From the NCBI GenBank assembly GCA_038025085.1, contig CM076140.1:20275501-20339500 (forward strand): a stretch of 64,000 nucleotides of DNA, written 5' to 3'. Position numbers and translations under genes: made by a program. The number at the start of each line of letters is the position of its first letter. Within the stretch, counting starts at the first letter, position 1. The DNA comes from Tetragonia tetragonoides. Taxonomy: Eukaryota; Streptophyta; Magnoliopsida; Caryophyllales; Aizoaceae. The notes under the pieces are model-generated. The model was not told the DNA's origin and searched no databases. It saw only the letters and a list, made by a program, of their open reading frames with translations. This document shows positions 33,832-49,361 of this stretch, in pieces.

Positions 33832-36800
33832 TCAAACTAAATTAGTACATTGGATAAAGAGTTCTGGGTACTTCTCGCGCATCATGGATTCAACTTCCCA
33901 TGTCGCCTCTTCTTACCATGATGGAACCAAATAACTTTCACAGTCGGAATGGTCTTTGTACGAGTCGAGCGCTCTTTTCGGTCAATGATCTTGACTGGAC
34001 GTTCTTCATACGTCAAACTCTCATCAAGTTCGATCGTTTCAGGTTGAACGATATGAGTTGGATCATGTACGTATCGCTTCAATTGAGAGACGTGAAAGAC
34101 ATTGTGGACCTTTTCAAGTTCCACAGGCAAAGCTAAACGATAAGCAACCTCGTCAATCATTTCCAGGATCTCGTAAGGTCCAATGTAACGAGGACTCAAT
34201 TTCCCCTTACGACCAAAACGCATAACGCCCTTGGTAGGAGATACTCGCAAAAGTATCTTGCTTCCCACCTCAAATTCCTCAGGTCTACGACCTCTATCCG
34301 CATACGATTTCTGGCGATCTTGTGCACTTTGCATCTTCGTTTGAATCACCTTCACAATGTCGACAGTCTGTTGGATCATGTCAGGACCCAAAACTGCAGT
34401 CTCGCTAATGTCGTTCCAACATACAGACGATCTACACTTTCTACCATACAAGGCTTCATATGGTGCTCGATCGATGCTCGAATGATAGTTATTGTTGTAA
34501 GAAAATTTGATCAATGGAATGTGTTTATCCCACGAACCTTGATATTCGAGGGCACACGCTCGAAGCATATCCTTTAGAGTCTGGATTGTTCTTTCCGTCT
34601 GGCCATCTGTTGTGGGATGAAAAGTGGTACTAAACTTCAATTTGCTTCCGAAAGCTTCTTGTAATTTCTGTCAGAAGTTAGAGAGAAATCTCGAGTCTCT
34701 ATCAGAAACAATATCTTCAGGTACACAATGAAGTCTCATGACCTCCTTGACGTACGCGTCAGCCAGTTTCTCCATTTCCCAAGTGTCATGCATTGGGATG
34801 AATCTCGCGACCTTCGTCAAACGATCGACAACGACCCAAATAGCATTGTTCTTCTTCTATGTCAAAGGTAAACCCATGACAAAATCCATAGAAATTGAAT
34901 TCCATTTCCACGTTGGAACTTCAAGTGATTGTACCATTCCACCCGATCTCTTGTGCTCGATCTTGACCTTTTGACATGTCAAACACTTTGCTACAAACTC
35001 AGCGACATCTTGTTTCATTCCCTTCTACCAGAACACTTGGCGAAGATCCTTGTAAAGCTTGTGTCCACCAGGATGTACAGAATACGGCGTATTATAAGCT
35101 TCACCCAAAATCTGACTTTTGATAACTGGGTCATTGGGTACACAAACACGTTCTCGAAATCTCAAAATTCCATCTTGGCCCAAAGTGAAGTCCTCGGACC
35201 TGCCCTCGTCTTTGTGGTTTAGAATCCACTGAAGATCCTCATCACCACTCTGACTATCTTTGATCTCTTCTAGCAATGTTGGTCGAACAATCATATGTGC
35301 TAAGGTACACTGAACTTCACCTTGAAACACAATTTCTACTTCGAGACTTTGCAAGTCACATATGATCTCCTTTGGAAGCACTAGAGCAGTTTTAACGTAT
35401 GACGAGTCTTCCTACTCAAAGCATCAGCGAACACGTTCGCTTTACCCTCATGGTACTGGATATCAATGTCGTACTCCGTCAAAAGTTCTAGCCATCTCCT
35501 TTGGCGCATGTTCAACTCTTTCTGCGTAAAGATATACTTGAGACTCTTATGATCAGTGAACATCTTGACTGCGGAACCATACAGATAGTGTCGCCAAATC
35601 TTCAATGAGAATACAAGCAGCAAGTTCTAGATCGTGCGTAGGATAGTTATCCTCATGCTTCTTCAGTTGTCGTGAGGCGTAAGCCACGAGCTTTCCATGT
35701 TGCATCAAAACACATCCTAATCCATGCTTAGACGCGTCATTGTAGACCTCATAACCTTCTATTCCTGACGGCAATGTCAAAATAGGTGCACTTGTAAGAC
35801 GTTTCTTCAACTCTTGGAAAGCAGTCTAACACTTGTCTGACCATACAAACTTTGTCGTTTTCTTCATCAAATTCGTGATTGGTTGCGCAATCTTTGAAAA
35901 ACCTTCCACAAAACGTCTATAGTAGCCAGCAAGTCCAAGAAAACTCCGAACTTCGGTCACTGTCGTCGGTCTTGGCCAATCTGTAACAGCTCGAATCTTC
36001 TCTGGATCTACGGCTACACCATCCTTAGACACGACGTGTTCTAAGAAAGATACCGTGTCTAACCAAAACTCACATTTAGACAACTTGGCGTAAAGTGGAT
36101 ATCTTCGCAGAATCTCCAAAACAGCACGTAAATGTTGCTCATGTTCCTCGGCGTTCTTCGAGTAAACAAGAGTATCATCGATAAAGACTACAACAAACTG
36201 GTCTAGGTAAGGCTGGAACGTACGGTTCATCAAGTCCATAAACTTTGCAGGCGCATTCGTCAACCCAAATGGCATCACAGTGAACTCGTAGTGCCCATAC
36301 CTCGTCCTATACGCTGTCTTCGCAATATCAGGCTCGGAAATCCTCAACTGATGGTATCCTGATTGTAGATCTATCTTTGAGAAAATAGACGCGCCACGCA
36401 GTTGGTCAAACAGATCATCAATTCTGGGAAGTGGGTACCGATTCTTGACCGTGATCTTGTTCAACTCGCGGTAGTCAATGCACAGTCTCATACTACCATT
36501 CTTCTTGCATACAAACAATAAAACAGGAGCACCCCAAGGCGATACACTCGGACGTATGTATCCCTTTTCTTACAAATCCTCTAGTTGTGTTTTCAGTTCC
36601 TTCTTATCAATAGGTGCCATACTATACGGTGCTTTCGAAATTGGTGCAGAACCTGGAGCTAGGTCGATCGTAAAGTCGATAATGCGTTGTGGAGGCATTC
36701 CGGGAATCTCTTCGGGAAATGCGTCAGCGTACTCGAAAACTACAGGAATAGGCTGCAGAGCTTCCGTCTCGCGATTCGTATCCACCACATGACATAGGTA

Positions 36801-37942
36801 AATCGCTTCACCCTTAGTCACGCACTCTTTGACCTTCATAGTCGCCATCACCTTCAGCTTAGGTTTGACCACAACTCCTCGATAAGTGATTCTCTTATCC
36901 TTAGGTCCTCGCAAAGAAACGCGTTGTTCGAATCACTCTATCTTAGCCCTATATTTGTACAACCAATTCATTCCCAAAATAACGTCAAAATCACCCAATT
37001 CGAACAAAATCAAGTGTGCAGGTAGCTCGGAACCAGCGATCTTAATCGAACACTTCTCGTATAACGAATTACAATTAACATTCACCCTGTTTGGCATCGT
37101 AATGTTCGCCCTATACACTGAACTAGGTTCTAGGCCTATCTTAGATGCAAAGTTCTTAGAAAGAAAAGAATGCGATGCACCACTATCAAACAAAACAAAA
37201 GCGGAAAAAGAATTAACGAGAAAAGTACCAGCGATCACGTTCGGGTTTGCTTCTGCCTCATTGCGATTCATCACAAAAATTCTGCCATTAACCCCTCTAT
37301 TGTTGTTGTTGTTGTTGTTCGGCGGGGGATTAGCAGTTGCAGGAGCTTGAGCCTGGTTGTTCACAGCAGGAGCAGCATTGTTGGGGTTGTTGTTGTTGTT
37401 GTAACCCCCATTTTCAGGGTAGTTACCACCATTACCACGATAGCCATTGTTATTACCACTACGATTGTAATTGTTATCGCGGTTCTGCCCATTACCATTT
37501 CTACCTCGGCTCCAACATTCAGAAGATTTTTGACCCTGCTTGTTGCATTCATAGCAGTGCAACACGTCACCTCGACAGTTCTTGCCAGCATACCTCTTGT
37601 TACAACGAGTACAAGGCGTATTCCTTCTAGCCATTATCGTAGCTCGATGACTGTTCGAGTCACGATTTCTATTTGCATTGTGGTTCTGACCACCTTGGTA
37701 GTTGTTGTTTCCATTAGGTCTAGGCCTTTTGTCGCCATTCCCGCTTGTTCTTTCCCAAATGCGTGTCACGACGTCCAACAATCCTCTCTTGATTCAGGGC
37801 CTTGTCATAAGATTCCTGAAAAGTAACGGATTGTCCAGCGACAAAACATTGAATATCCCATTTTAGTCCATCCTCGAACCTTTCGATTCGCTCGGGTTCA
37901 ATTGTCAGCAGATTAGGAGCAAAAATAGCAAGCTCATTGAAC
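33832..37942 (-). pseudogene. Element B gag-pol remnant (gag N-terminus missing)
   Basis: Starts in mid-gag (FNELAIFAPNLL) directly at a truncated foreign LTR and runs to a TGA at 33832-33834. The first zinc knuckle is intact; the second has lost His (Gln) but keeps its last Cys, the reverse of element A. Protease (DSGAS), RT (FIDD, with DTLVYS after it), RNase H, integrase ([10 protein letters not shown]) and chromodomain are recognisable in successive frames. Breaks include a frame shift at the gag-protease border near 37730, stops near 36920 and 36570, frame shifts near 35560-35400 and 34640, and a one-base loss inside the chromodomain near 33910. Compared with element A, about 900 bases covering the gag start and the spacer are absent. 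Confidence 0.9.
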
Positions 37943-39791
37943 CTTTCGTGACCCAACAACTTTAAACAATCTATTAATACATTCAAAATAAACAACAATG
38001 TAAACATCTTCATAGCTCTGAATCCACTAGTCCATTTAGATCTTCACAATCGAACAACCTGTAAAACATACTCCAATCTACTCCCCCATGCAATCGAATA
38101 TCGCATAGGTTCATCATAGGCCCACCATTGAAGAAAAATGGAAGCACACACACGTAACACAGAAAGCAACCAATCAGCAAAGCTGAGTAACCAAGCATTC
38201 TACCGAAAAATAAATAAAAGCACTAGGATCTCAACTCAGGTCAACTATGACCTTGAAGTCACATAAATCCCAAAAATAGTCTCTGTAACATCTATAACTC
38301 AATTCCCAATAATTTGTGCCAATTGCTCTCAGTCACTAACTCTTAGCCTCGACGATGTGGGAAGTGAACTGGCGGTAAAACTTGCAGATGCAAAACCATT
38401 CTCATAACTCGGCCATAGGCCCCATAACTCATAACATATAGCCCACAGGCTCTCAATAGTCCACTCTCGGACCAATTTTCATAACCATATCACATTTTCA
38501 TAAATAATGCTCATCACCTAAGAGTCAACGTCTTAGGCTACTTGCCCACATGTCAAGAGCTAAAGAACTAACAACGTCTGAGCCTCAAACCAATATCAAT
38601 ATATTATAAGCCAAAATCATAAACTGATCATTCTCATCTCAAATACCCATTTCGGGTACTAGTATATCCAAAAGTTCATATTGTCCTCGGTTCAAGTCAA
38701 TGTATCTCTAAGTAACCAACTTACTATCAATTGCCACCTGATATTCTATTTTACCTAATCTAGTTGGTATACTCTATTCATTCACTAAGATAAAAGCTAC
38801 AGCCAGCCAACCTATCACTAATATAGCTTTGTCCAACAACTTGGCAGCAAGCATGGCTACTAATCCAACATAGCAAGATTGTTCACATAACAGCCAATAA
38901 TCATAGCAAGTAAATGTAACCACCATATTCAGCATAGATCATTCATTCATAAATAGCATGCTATAACATAAATCAGAAAACATAATTCAACATATAATAC
39001 TTAAATCAAGCACCCAGTCCACGCATAAAAAGGAAATTAACATCCATCTCCAACCGAATAGAAAGGGTTACCTCTAATTCGAGCTTCCAAGCAATTATGC
39101 ATCATAATCTCTCCAATTAATCATCTAACATCAAGCATATGCATATATAATCAAAATCAGAACTTAATAATTGAAACCTTAAAAATCAGATATTGAAAAA
39201 CAATAAACTTGGGGTTTAGGGTTTCTGGAATCAAACCCACGAAGAGGACGAACTGGGCTTGAACGACGGCTTGAGTGGTGACCCGCCTGTTAGTGTGGTG
39301 GAAGCAACCAGCAACCACCGTGAGGCAGCACCAAAACAAAACAGAGACGAGGCAGAGAAGGCTCTCGCAAAACAGAACGAGGAGAGAGAAAATCGCGCCT
39401 TCAACAGGTAACTTCCAGCACCAGCAGATAACTCTACAGAAAAGCAGTAAAGTTTCGAGAAGAGAGAGAAAGTGGCGAAGATGATGGTGATGCGCTGAAG
39501 AACCGTGGTGGTAATGGTGGTTTTGTGCGTGAGAGAAGAACAATAAGACTTGGGGAAAATAATTGATGTCAAAATAAAAGAAGGCTTTAGTAGTAAGGGA
39601 AGGGCGGTGGAAGCGTTTCTACAAGGATCCAACACGTTTCTAATATCACCCAAAGAAAATAAATTTAAACACATTGGATACATATATATCTAGTCAATAA
39701 GTACATCAAATACACTCTAAAATAAATACCTTTTATTTTATAAATCAATAATTCATTTTCTGAAAATATAATAAATAGTCGGGGTATTACA
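37943..39791 (-). mobile_element. Truncated LTR (family D) inside element B
   Basis: On the minus strand it starts TGTAATACCCCGACT at 39791 and follows the solo LTR at 53058-55180 to about its base 54943. The last 235 bases or so of the LTR are missing, and it joins gag of element B directly. Flanking element B sequence equal to A 19214-20112 is gone, so insertion was accompanied or followed by a deletion. Overlapping frames near 39157-39683 come from a Pro/Ser-rich leader and are not genes. Confidence 0.85.
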
Positions 39792-40045
39792 ATAAGAGAT
39801 AACATTCATGCTTTTGATCAACCATGCAAACATGTGACACAACTATGTATAAACAAATCACAACAAGTTTCATATAATCAAATGAAATAGTTTTGCAATA
39901 AGAAAGATTGCAAAATAAATAAGAGTCATAAATATTTGTTGCTTAGGCAACTACACACTACATCAAACTTGACCACGCAGGGTCATCACAAAAAAAATGA
40001 AATAATGTTTCAAAACACAACGACTAACTCTAGTCAATAAAATAG

Positions 40046-41038
40046 CTAAACAGCAACTGGGTTTCGCTTCGATCTAGGAGGCGTATCATCATCATCATCC
40101 CTTCTTAGCTTCACTTCCCTAATGGGGTGTAAGGATGCTCGTCGCCTCTGAACTTTTGAGGCATGAAGTGCCTTCTAAAGTTGTCCACAAGCTTGCGCTT
40201 CTTTGCCCAGCAGCTCTCGCATATGTCTTTTGGAGCAGGCACTAAGACGTGATTAATCTTCCACTCGAACTCAGACAAGCATAGCTCATTGCCAACACCC
40301 TGAAAACTCAGCGCCCAACAATTTCCTTTACCATCTTCTCGTCATTGATGTAGCCACTCTTTAGTACCACATCATCATACTTCTCCTTGAGACCTCTCCA
40401 AGGATGCATGTTGGGTAAGCCAACTAGTAAGAGTTCTACCCAAAAACCTTGGTGTATCCTCGTACGGTTCTCGTATTCGTATCGCTCGATCGTAGTGTAT
40501 GCGCGATCGATGTAGGCACGGATGTCATCTAGCTCGGCATCAGTGGCGAAGAAAGGCTCCACAGGAGGAGACACATCAGCAGGAGGCGAAGGAGGTACAG
40601 AGTTGTTGCCGCTTGCATCACCAATATCCTCTAAGTCTGGCATGCTAGGTGAATCAGGGACTCCAGCTCCATACTCAAATCGCATCTCTAGATCGACAGG
40701 GTTAGGCTCAACAAACTTGGCTCGTCAGTAGGAGCATCGTCAGCCTCAGGTTCGGACTCAGTAGGTTCCTCTTCAGAATCAGGATCCTCGTTAGCTTCCA
40801 AGTCATGGTTAGGCTCAATTGGAACGTCATCATCACGATCCTCATGTGCGGGTTGATCCACCTCGTGCGCGCCAATGTCTTGCGCCACAGGGGCAGCCGT
40901 GACCTCGTCACGCTCGTCGTGCGTTGGCTCGCCATCAGAGATATCCACATATTCCACCTCGTTCTCGGGTGCAACGATCATCGCTCGCGGTTTTCAACCT
41001 CTAGTAGACTTCATCGCGGTCAAACGAGTAATTGCCAT
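40046..41038 (-). pseudogene. Element B copy of the extra ORF
   Basis: Homologue of the 329-aa ORF at 17972. The start ATG (41036-41038) and the stop (40046-40048) are conserved, length 993 bp. An AGA-to-TGA stop interrupts after GRG near 40993, and a +2 shift near 40708 (CCAAGTTTG against CCAAGCG) changes frame. The acidic part differs by indels (DERDEVTAAPVAQD here), while the C-terminal half (AYIDRAYTTIERYEYENR...) is well conserved. Spacer 39792-40045 matches the spacer of element A. Confidence 0.85.
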
Positions 41039-41215
41039 CTAAAAAAGGGCAATCAAACAATAAGAACATTTAAATCACAATTAAGGTGATTTCAAGTAAT
41101 TCCTAGCTTCTAGGACTACTACGCTCAACGGCTTTAATTACATTTTATTTTCTCCAAAATGAAACTAATCTTTATTAATTCATTTATTAATCCAATGCTA
41201 CATTTTAAACCTAGG

Positions 41216-41227
41216 GCTTTGATACCA
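41216..41227 (-). other. Element B primer-binding site
   Basis: On the minus strand TGGTATCAAAGC, one base off the TGGTATCAGAGC of element A, lies two bases from the LTR end at 41230. Confidence 0.85.
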
Positions 41228-41229
41228 TC

Positions 41230-43381
41230 TGTAGCACCCCCGAATTCGCAACGATTTCCTGGGAACTATCGACGTCGCTATACACGACTCGACACCGCTG
41301 AACCGTTACAAATCCAAGGGTTAGTTACTGCAACATTTATCGCTAAGGAATAAATGCTAAGCAGAAAGAAAAGCTAGGTATCAAAGGAAGCATCTAAACA
41401 AACTAAACATTAATATCAGAGTTGTTTATCAAGTGAACTTAAGTCCAATAAAGTATTATTACAACTTTGCCTTCAAGGGCAAAAACCAAAAATCCCAATA
41501 ATCCACAACAACCAATAGTTCTAAAGAAACAACCCACATTTAAACTTCAAGCTATCCGTCCTCACTCAACTACACCTGCACTTTGGTTTCCGTGACAGAA
41601 ATAAGGTACAGAAGAAAAGAGAAGAAACAAAAGAAAAACAAAAATCAGATAAACTGAATAAACGTCGTCCATACCCAGTAAAAACACTGTCGCAAAACAT
41701 ACCTGGGTTTTAGAAGAATCATTGAAATTCATTTGCATGCACAAGTAATCATACAATCAAGCACACGCAAACTCGATATTCAATTACATGCAATTCTTGC
41801 TTTAGTGATCATTCGAACACAAACAGATAAACCATCTTGATTAGAGAAATAAGAGAGCGAATAATACAACGATTACCCATACTGTTCATAGATAGATATA
41901 GACATGCCATGGACTTACTCTAGTGTATACTCACACTATCTCTAACATAATAATCGATACGTAGAGAATTAAACAATGGGGAATGATCCGTCCTGAACAC
42001 ACGACGAGGTGTCCATAAAAGTAACTTGGGAATCACGCATCCCTAGATTATATCAATTAGATAAGTTTCGATAGCTCGACTACTGCTAGGGATCCATTAG
42101 GAGTCTTATTCTCATTTACAATTCAATTCACATACTTGCATTGATTGACCTAGTGGTACAACGAGACCACGACATACTACTTCATTTCATGCTCATGATA
42201 ATGAATAATAATAATAACGATAATGACATAAAGGCGTATTAACAATAGTCATGCTTCATATATGACTAACGAAATTTCGGCAGCACTTCGGCAGTAAATC
42301 ATGATATCCAAAAATTACACTTTCACAAATAACATCAAAATATAATAGTAGGTGCTCATTAGCACTCAATAATATCCCATTCCAAATAGCACGTATATTA
42401 TATCATAATAATAAATAGAAATTCAACATCGCCATACATGCTCAATAATTAGCATATGAACTAATTAATTAACGAAACTTCATAAACTTGTCATACTCAA
42501 TATAACTCATATTTACAACAAAGAATATATTTCTAATTCTCATAATTAACGACTATATAATTTAATCATGCTTCGCATATTAAATTCACAATAACTTATC
42601 AATTAGCACATAACACATCAAAATAGTTTTGATGGGGCTTTGGAAAGAGGTAGGCACAATCACTTACCTAAAAACCGCTCACTACACAGTAGGTAACCTT
42701 GCTATTCACAACTCGATCACACTTGTCCGTTTGGTCCTAATTAAAAACAGTTACCGAGATATAATCAGTAAATACGAAAATTCAAACAGTACTGAAACTG
42801 TAAACTAATATTTTTATTAAAGTTTTTGATTTATTCCAACCAATCTAGGCTTTTGAAAATTTGGATTCGGACTCGAAACGAGTACAGAAAAATAAAAACA
42901 ATTATTGAAAAATACTGAAAAATACGAAATTAATTAAAACGAAATTATTAAACGAAACCCTAATCGATTTTTCTAGTCTAGGCCGCGATACACCAAGCAT
43001 GGGGACCCGCGACCTAGCCCATCACCAAGACCACCACCCACTGACCACCATGGTCGGCTGTGGCTCGCCGGAGCACCGACGACGGAGGAGAGAGAAAGGA
43101 CAAGAGATTGCGAGAGAGAGAGAGAGCTCGCGAGGGAGAAGGAGAGAGACTGAGCGAGGGGGAAGGGGCGGGACAGCCCTGGTGATGCCGGCCACTCGCC
43201 GGCGACCACCCAGGCGCAGCCTTGTGGCGCAGCAGTGGCGCGATGGCGCTGCTCGCGAAAACAGAGAGGGAGAGAGAAACAGAGTATGGGGAGAGAGAAG
43301 AAGAGGAAAGAGAGAGAAAGAGAGAGGGAGGAGAGAGGCTCACCGACGGGGCTTCTCCGGCGACATGCGGCGGCAGCAAGG

Positions 43382-43470
<89 letters not shown>

Positions 43471-44088
43471 GAGGTTTTTTGCTCAGTTTTGTAAACTGGT
43501 CAATTGGCCCATCTCTTGGCTTATATTGGTCTCTAGTCAATGAGAGTCAAAATCCACTAGACCTAGATTAATTTTCTGATTTAATTGCTAATTAAAAATA
43601 ATTAAATCCAATTAAATACTAATTAAAACGAATTAAAACAATATGAATAAACCTTATTCATAATACAAAACCATTTTAATTAAATCCCTCAATTTGATAA
43701 TTGTAAACCACGAAATTCCCATAATAATAATTAATATTATTATGACTTAATTTGAATAAATCGAATCATTATATAAATATACGATTTAAATCTCCAAAAC
43801 TATTTATAAATGAATTATAAATCGATATTATAATTATAGAAAATATTGGGGTATCACATTCTACCCTCCTTAAAAGAAGTTCTGTCCCGAAACTTGAAAC
43901 ATGAAGTAATCACTTTTCAACGACGAAACGAGTTTACCCATACGAAGGTATAAAACCATTTTAGGACAACGACAATGCAATGCGTGTACTACGGTTGTGA
44001 TCTAAGTCGATTAGTAATGCAGCATGTAATGCTAGAACATGCAACTCGTGCAAAGCGGTAAACATACACGAAATTACTAGGTGTGACA
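41230..44088 (-). repeat. Element B 5' LTR (long form, 2,859 bp)
   Basis: On the minus strand it runs from TGTCACACC (44088) to GGGGGTGCTACA (41230). It includes the 230-base outer part (43859-44088), which proves that this part belongs to the LTR. A (GA)n tract lies at 43384-43465, and the TATA box is altered to AATATAAG near 43530. Confidence 0.93.
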
Positions 44089-44093
44089 ACTCC

Positions 44094-45853
44094 CAACTAC
44101 AAAAAATTATATAAAGTAAATGCCTATATGAGGTGTTCTCACTCTAATAAACATAGCCTTGTTCACTCATAAACAACAATTTTTTTACAAAAAAACAACA
44201 CTTGATCTAGTCATGCATCTCTCAGAGCAGCAGAGCAGCAAATCACCGATGCAAAGTCACGTTACCCACAATCAAATACAAAAGATGAGTAGATGAATAA
44301 ACTCCACCATAGCAAAACTCAATAAGCATCTCACATAAGGACTTGAAATCAATAGCAGAGAATGGTAGAAATAAGTTGTATCTTTGCTTTTGGGGGCTGG
44401 GGTAGTCAATTGAGAAGTTAAGGATTGTTATGTTGTTGAGAAGCTTTCTGGTTCCTAAAGGACAATGTTTTGTATTCACTAAGGGAAACATAGAGAGCTA
44501 GGTAATATTGATTAGCATAAAGGCAAATAAAGGGAGGCAAAAATATTACCTCAATTCTCTAATTGCAGAATCCTCTAGCTAAGATGTAGGCACTGTAATT
44601 TTTAGAGGTGGTGGTAACCAATCCATTTCATTGTCAAGGTCGATTGCCACAATTAAAGTACTATACGTGCTGCAAGTCTGCAACAACAGAGCCACACAAC
44701 CTCACCATAGTAAATGAATCGTAGTTGTCAGAACAACGTGAACACATACAAATTGATTCAAACACTACACATAAAAGAACAAAATCATTAAAAAAAAGTA
44801 AAGATCAGTATCAAGTATCAACTATTTCTAATCAAATAAAGAGAGAAAAAATGAGCTTCATACCTCCTAAAGCACCTTCTGTTTGGCTTCTACTTCAACT
44901 GAGTACGTACACAGGAACAAAACAAAAATTAGATATAAGGAAAACATGACAAACAACCCTCTTAGAACACTTCTAATTAAAGCCAAAGAATAAGGTAATA
45001 GAAACACAAGATCAAATCCACCGCTACTTGATCGAGTAGAGGTTTATCTTCGCCATCAAGTTGTTGACACATTTGAATTTTGATATTCAAGTTTTAATCA
45101 CAAAATTATTGAGTTAGATCTAAGAGAAATAGAGAGAAAATAATCAACTTTGTTTGATAAATTCTGTAACTTTGAACTTCAATTTTAATACTAGAAATCG
45201 CAAACATTCATTTTAGATAATAAAAATATACAATATCAAGATGAAGCCTGTCAAATATTCAAACACACATTCAAACTACAAGAACTCAGGTTTCTTCCCT
45301 ATGTACTTCACCATCCATTTAACTATAATTTCAGTCCAAATCCTCCAATTTTTGAAAAAAGAATATCGGTAAATGGCAAGTATAGATAATTTAAGAATTC
45401 AGTCACAATCAGATTCAAAAACCCATCAACTCAGCCTAAAAAGAGAGAAGGAAAGCAAGAAAGAAGAGGTCAGAGAAAACTTGTACTCACAGATGATGCA
45501 AGGGGAGTTGGAAATTACTAGCTAGATGAAACCTGACAAACAACAAAATCAATTATAGAAACCTAAATTTTTGATAAATCAAACACTAATCTTAGCACAC
45601 AAAAAATAAATAACAAAAGCCTAAATTTTACAAACCTAGATCTGAAATTGAGATGGTATGAGCAGCCATCAACAAAATTTTACCAAAAATTGACAAAGTG
45701 AGAAACAAACCCTAATACTCGAAGGACAATAGCTAGGAGCTTCGATTGTTCCTGACTTCACTCTTTGTCGCTGTCTCTTTATCGATTACCAAGACTGAGA
45801 AATTGCACTCGTTGATGGCGATGTTTTTTGGTGGCTACTACTACTACTACTAC

Positions 45854-45942
<89 letters not shown>

Positions 45943-46280
45943 GTTGTGATTTAGTGAGGAAGACAGGGTCAAAGGAGTGGGGTGGACGAGATCTCTATTC
46001 AGATTTTAGGGGTTTGCAATTGCGTTTTCCTCTTCTATTTTCAGGAGAATTCAATTTTCCCCTACTTTCATTTCCTTATGTGTTAGATCTTGGGTGACAA
46101 ATCAAAGAACTGGCCGCCCAAAACATACTTTGGGCCACGAAATTAACGAATTTGTCACCCAAAATCTTCTTTTGGGCCACGAAATACTTCTGTCGCTCAA
46201 TACCTCTTATGTGCGACAAAATTTGTTTTGCAGCCCAAATTTTTGGAATTTTGTCGCCCAATATCCTTTTTCTTGTAGTG
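44094..46280. other. CACTA right part, non-coding
   Basis: No transposase or captured gene is recognised. An 82-aa frame at 44243-44491 (-) and a 74-aa frame at 44725-44949 (+) have no recognisable domain. The last 200 bases carry the GGGCCACGAAAT subterminal motif repeatedly. A (CTA)8(GA)41 tract lies at 45832-45939. Confidence 0.6.
45832..45939. repeat. (CTA)8 then (GA)41 microsatellite
   Basis: GGCTACTACTAC... changes at 45857 to an uninterrupted GA array. Confidence 0.95.
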
Positions 46281-46556
46281 CCTTTTTCGGCTTGACTTTA
46301 ATAATTCTCTACTTTGAAATAATTTTTCATTTCAAAACAAAATTAAATGAAGAAGTTCTTTCAAAACATTCAAGTAATAAATGTAACACATTTTCCGCAA
46401 ACCTAATTAATTTGGCGAAGGAGTATAAAGTTAACGCTAAAAGATGTGATGTTGGATATCAGAATAAGACATCCTTTATTATTTATTGTCTGTTAGGCCA
46501 CGCTTATAAGATCTGATTGACAATGTTTGAAACCAAAAGATAGGGGGGGAAGGGAC

Positions 46557-49361
<2,805 letters not shown>

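Larger units (their letters stand above)
30913..44088 (-). mobile_element. Element B: second copy of the chromodomain Ty3/gypsy family
   Basis: Minus-strand element of 13,176 bp with a perfect 5-bp target duplication ACTCC (30908-30912 and 44089-44093). It has the same parts as element A in the same order. Its 5' LTR (right side) starts at TGTCACACC, so it uses the outer LTR start. Its outer left end reads TATAACACC instead of TGTAACACC, one mutation in the terminal CA. It is disabled by frame shifts and stops, and a truncated foreign LTR replaces part of gag. Confidence 0.94.
30450..46280. mobile_element. Non-autonomous CACTA (En/Spm) element containing element B
   Basis: The left end CACTAAAAGAAAAAGG and the complement of the right end, CACTACAAGAAAAAGG, form a TIR. 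The 3-bp duplication CCT flanks both sides (30447-30449 and 46281-46283). Both subterminal regions carry many TTTCGTGGCCCAAA or TTGGGCGAC motifs in direct and inverted order, as expected for transposase-binding repeats. Apart from element B the CACTA sequence is about 2.65 kb with no transposase. Confidence 0.88.

Noticed and set aside
39157..39683. Minus-strand Ser/His/Leu-rich frames of 128 and 150 aa
   Set aside because: They fall in the CT-rich leader of the truncated LTR D. The same region in the solo LTR (53280-53560) gives different frames, so it is not coding.
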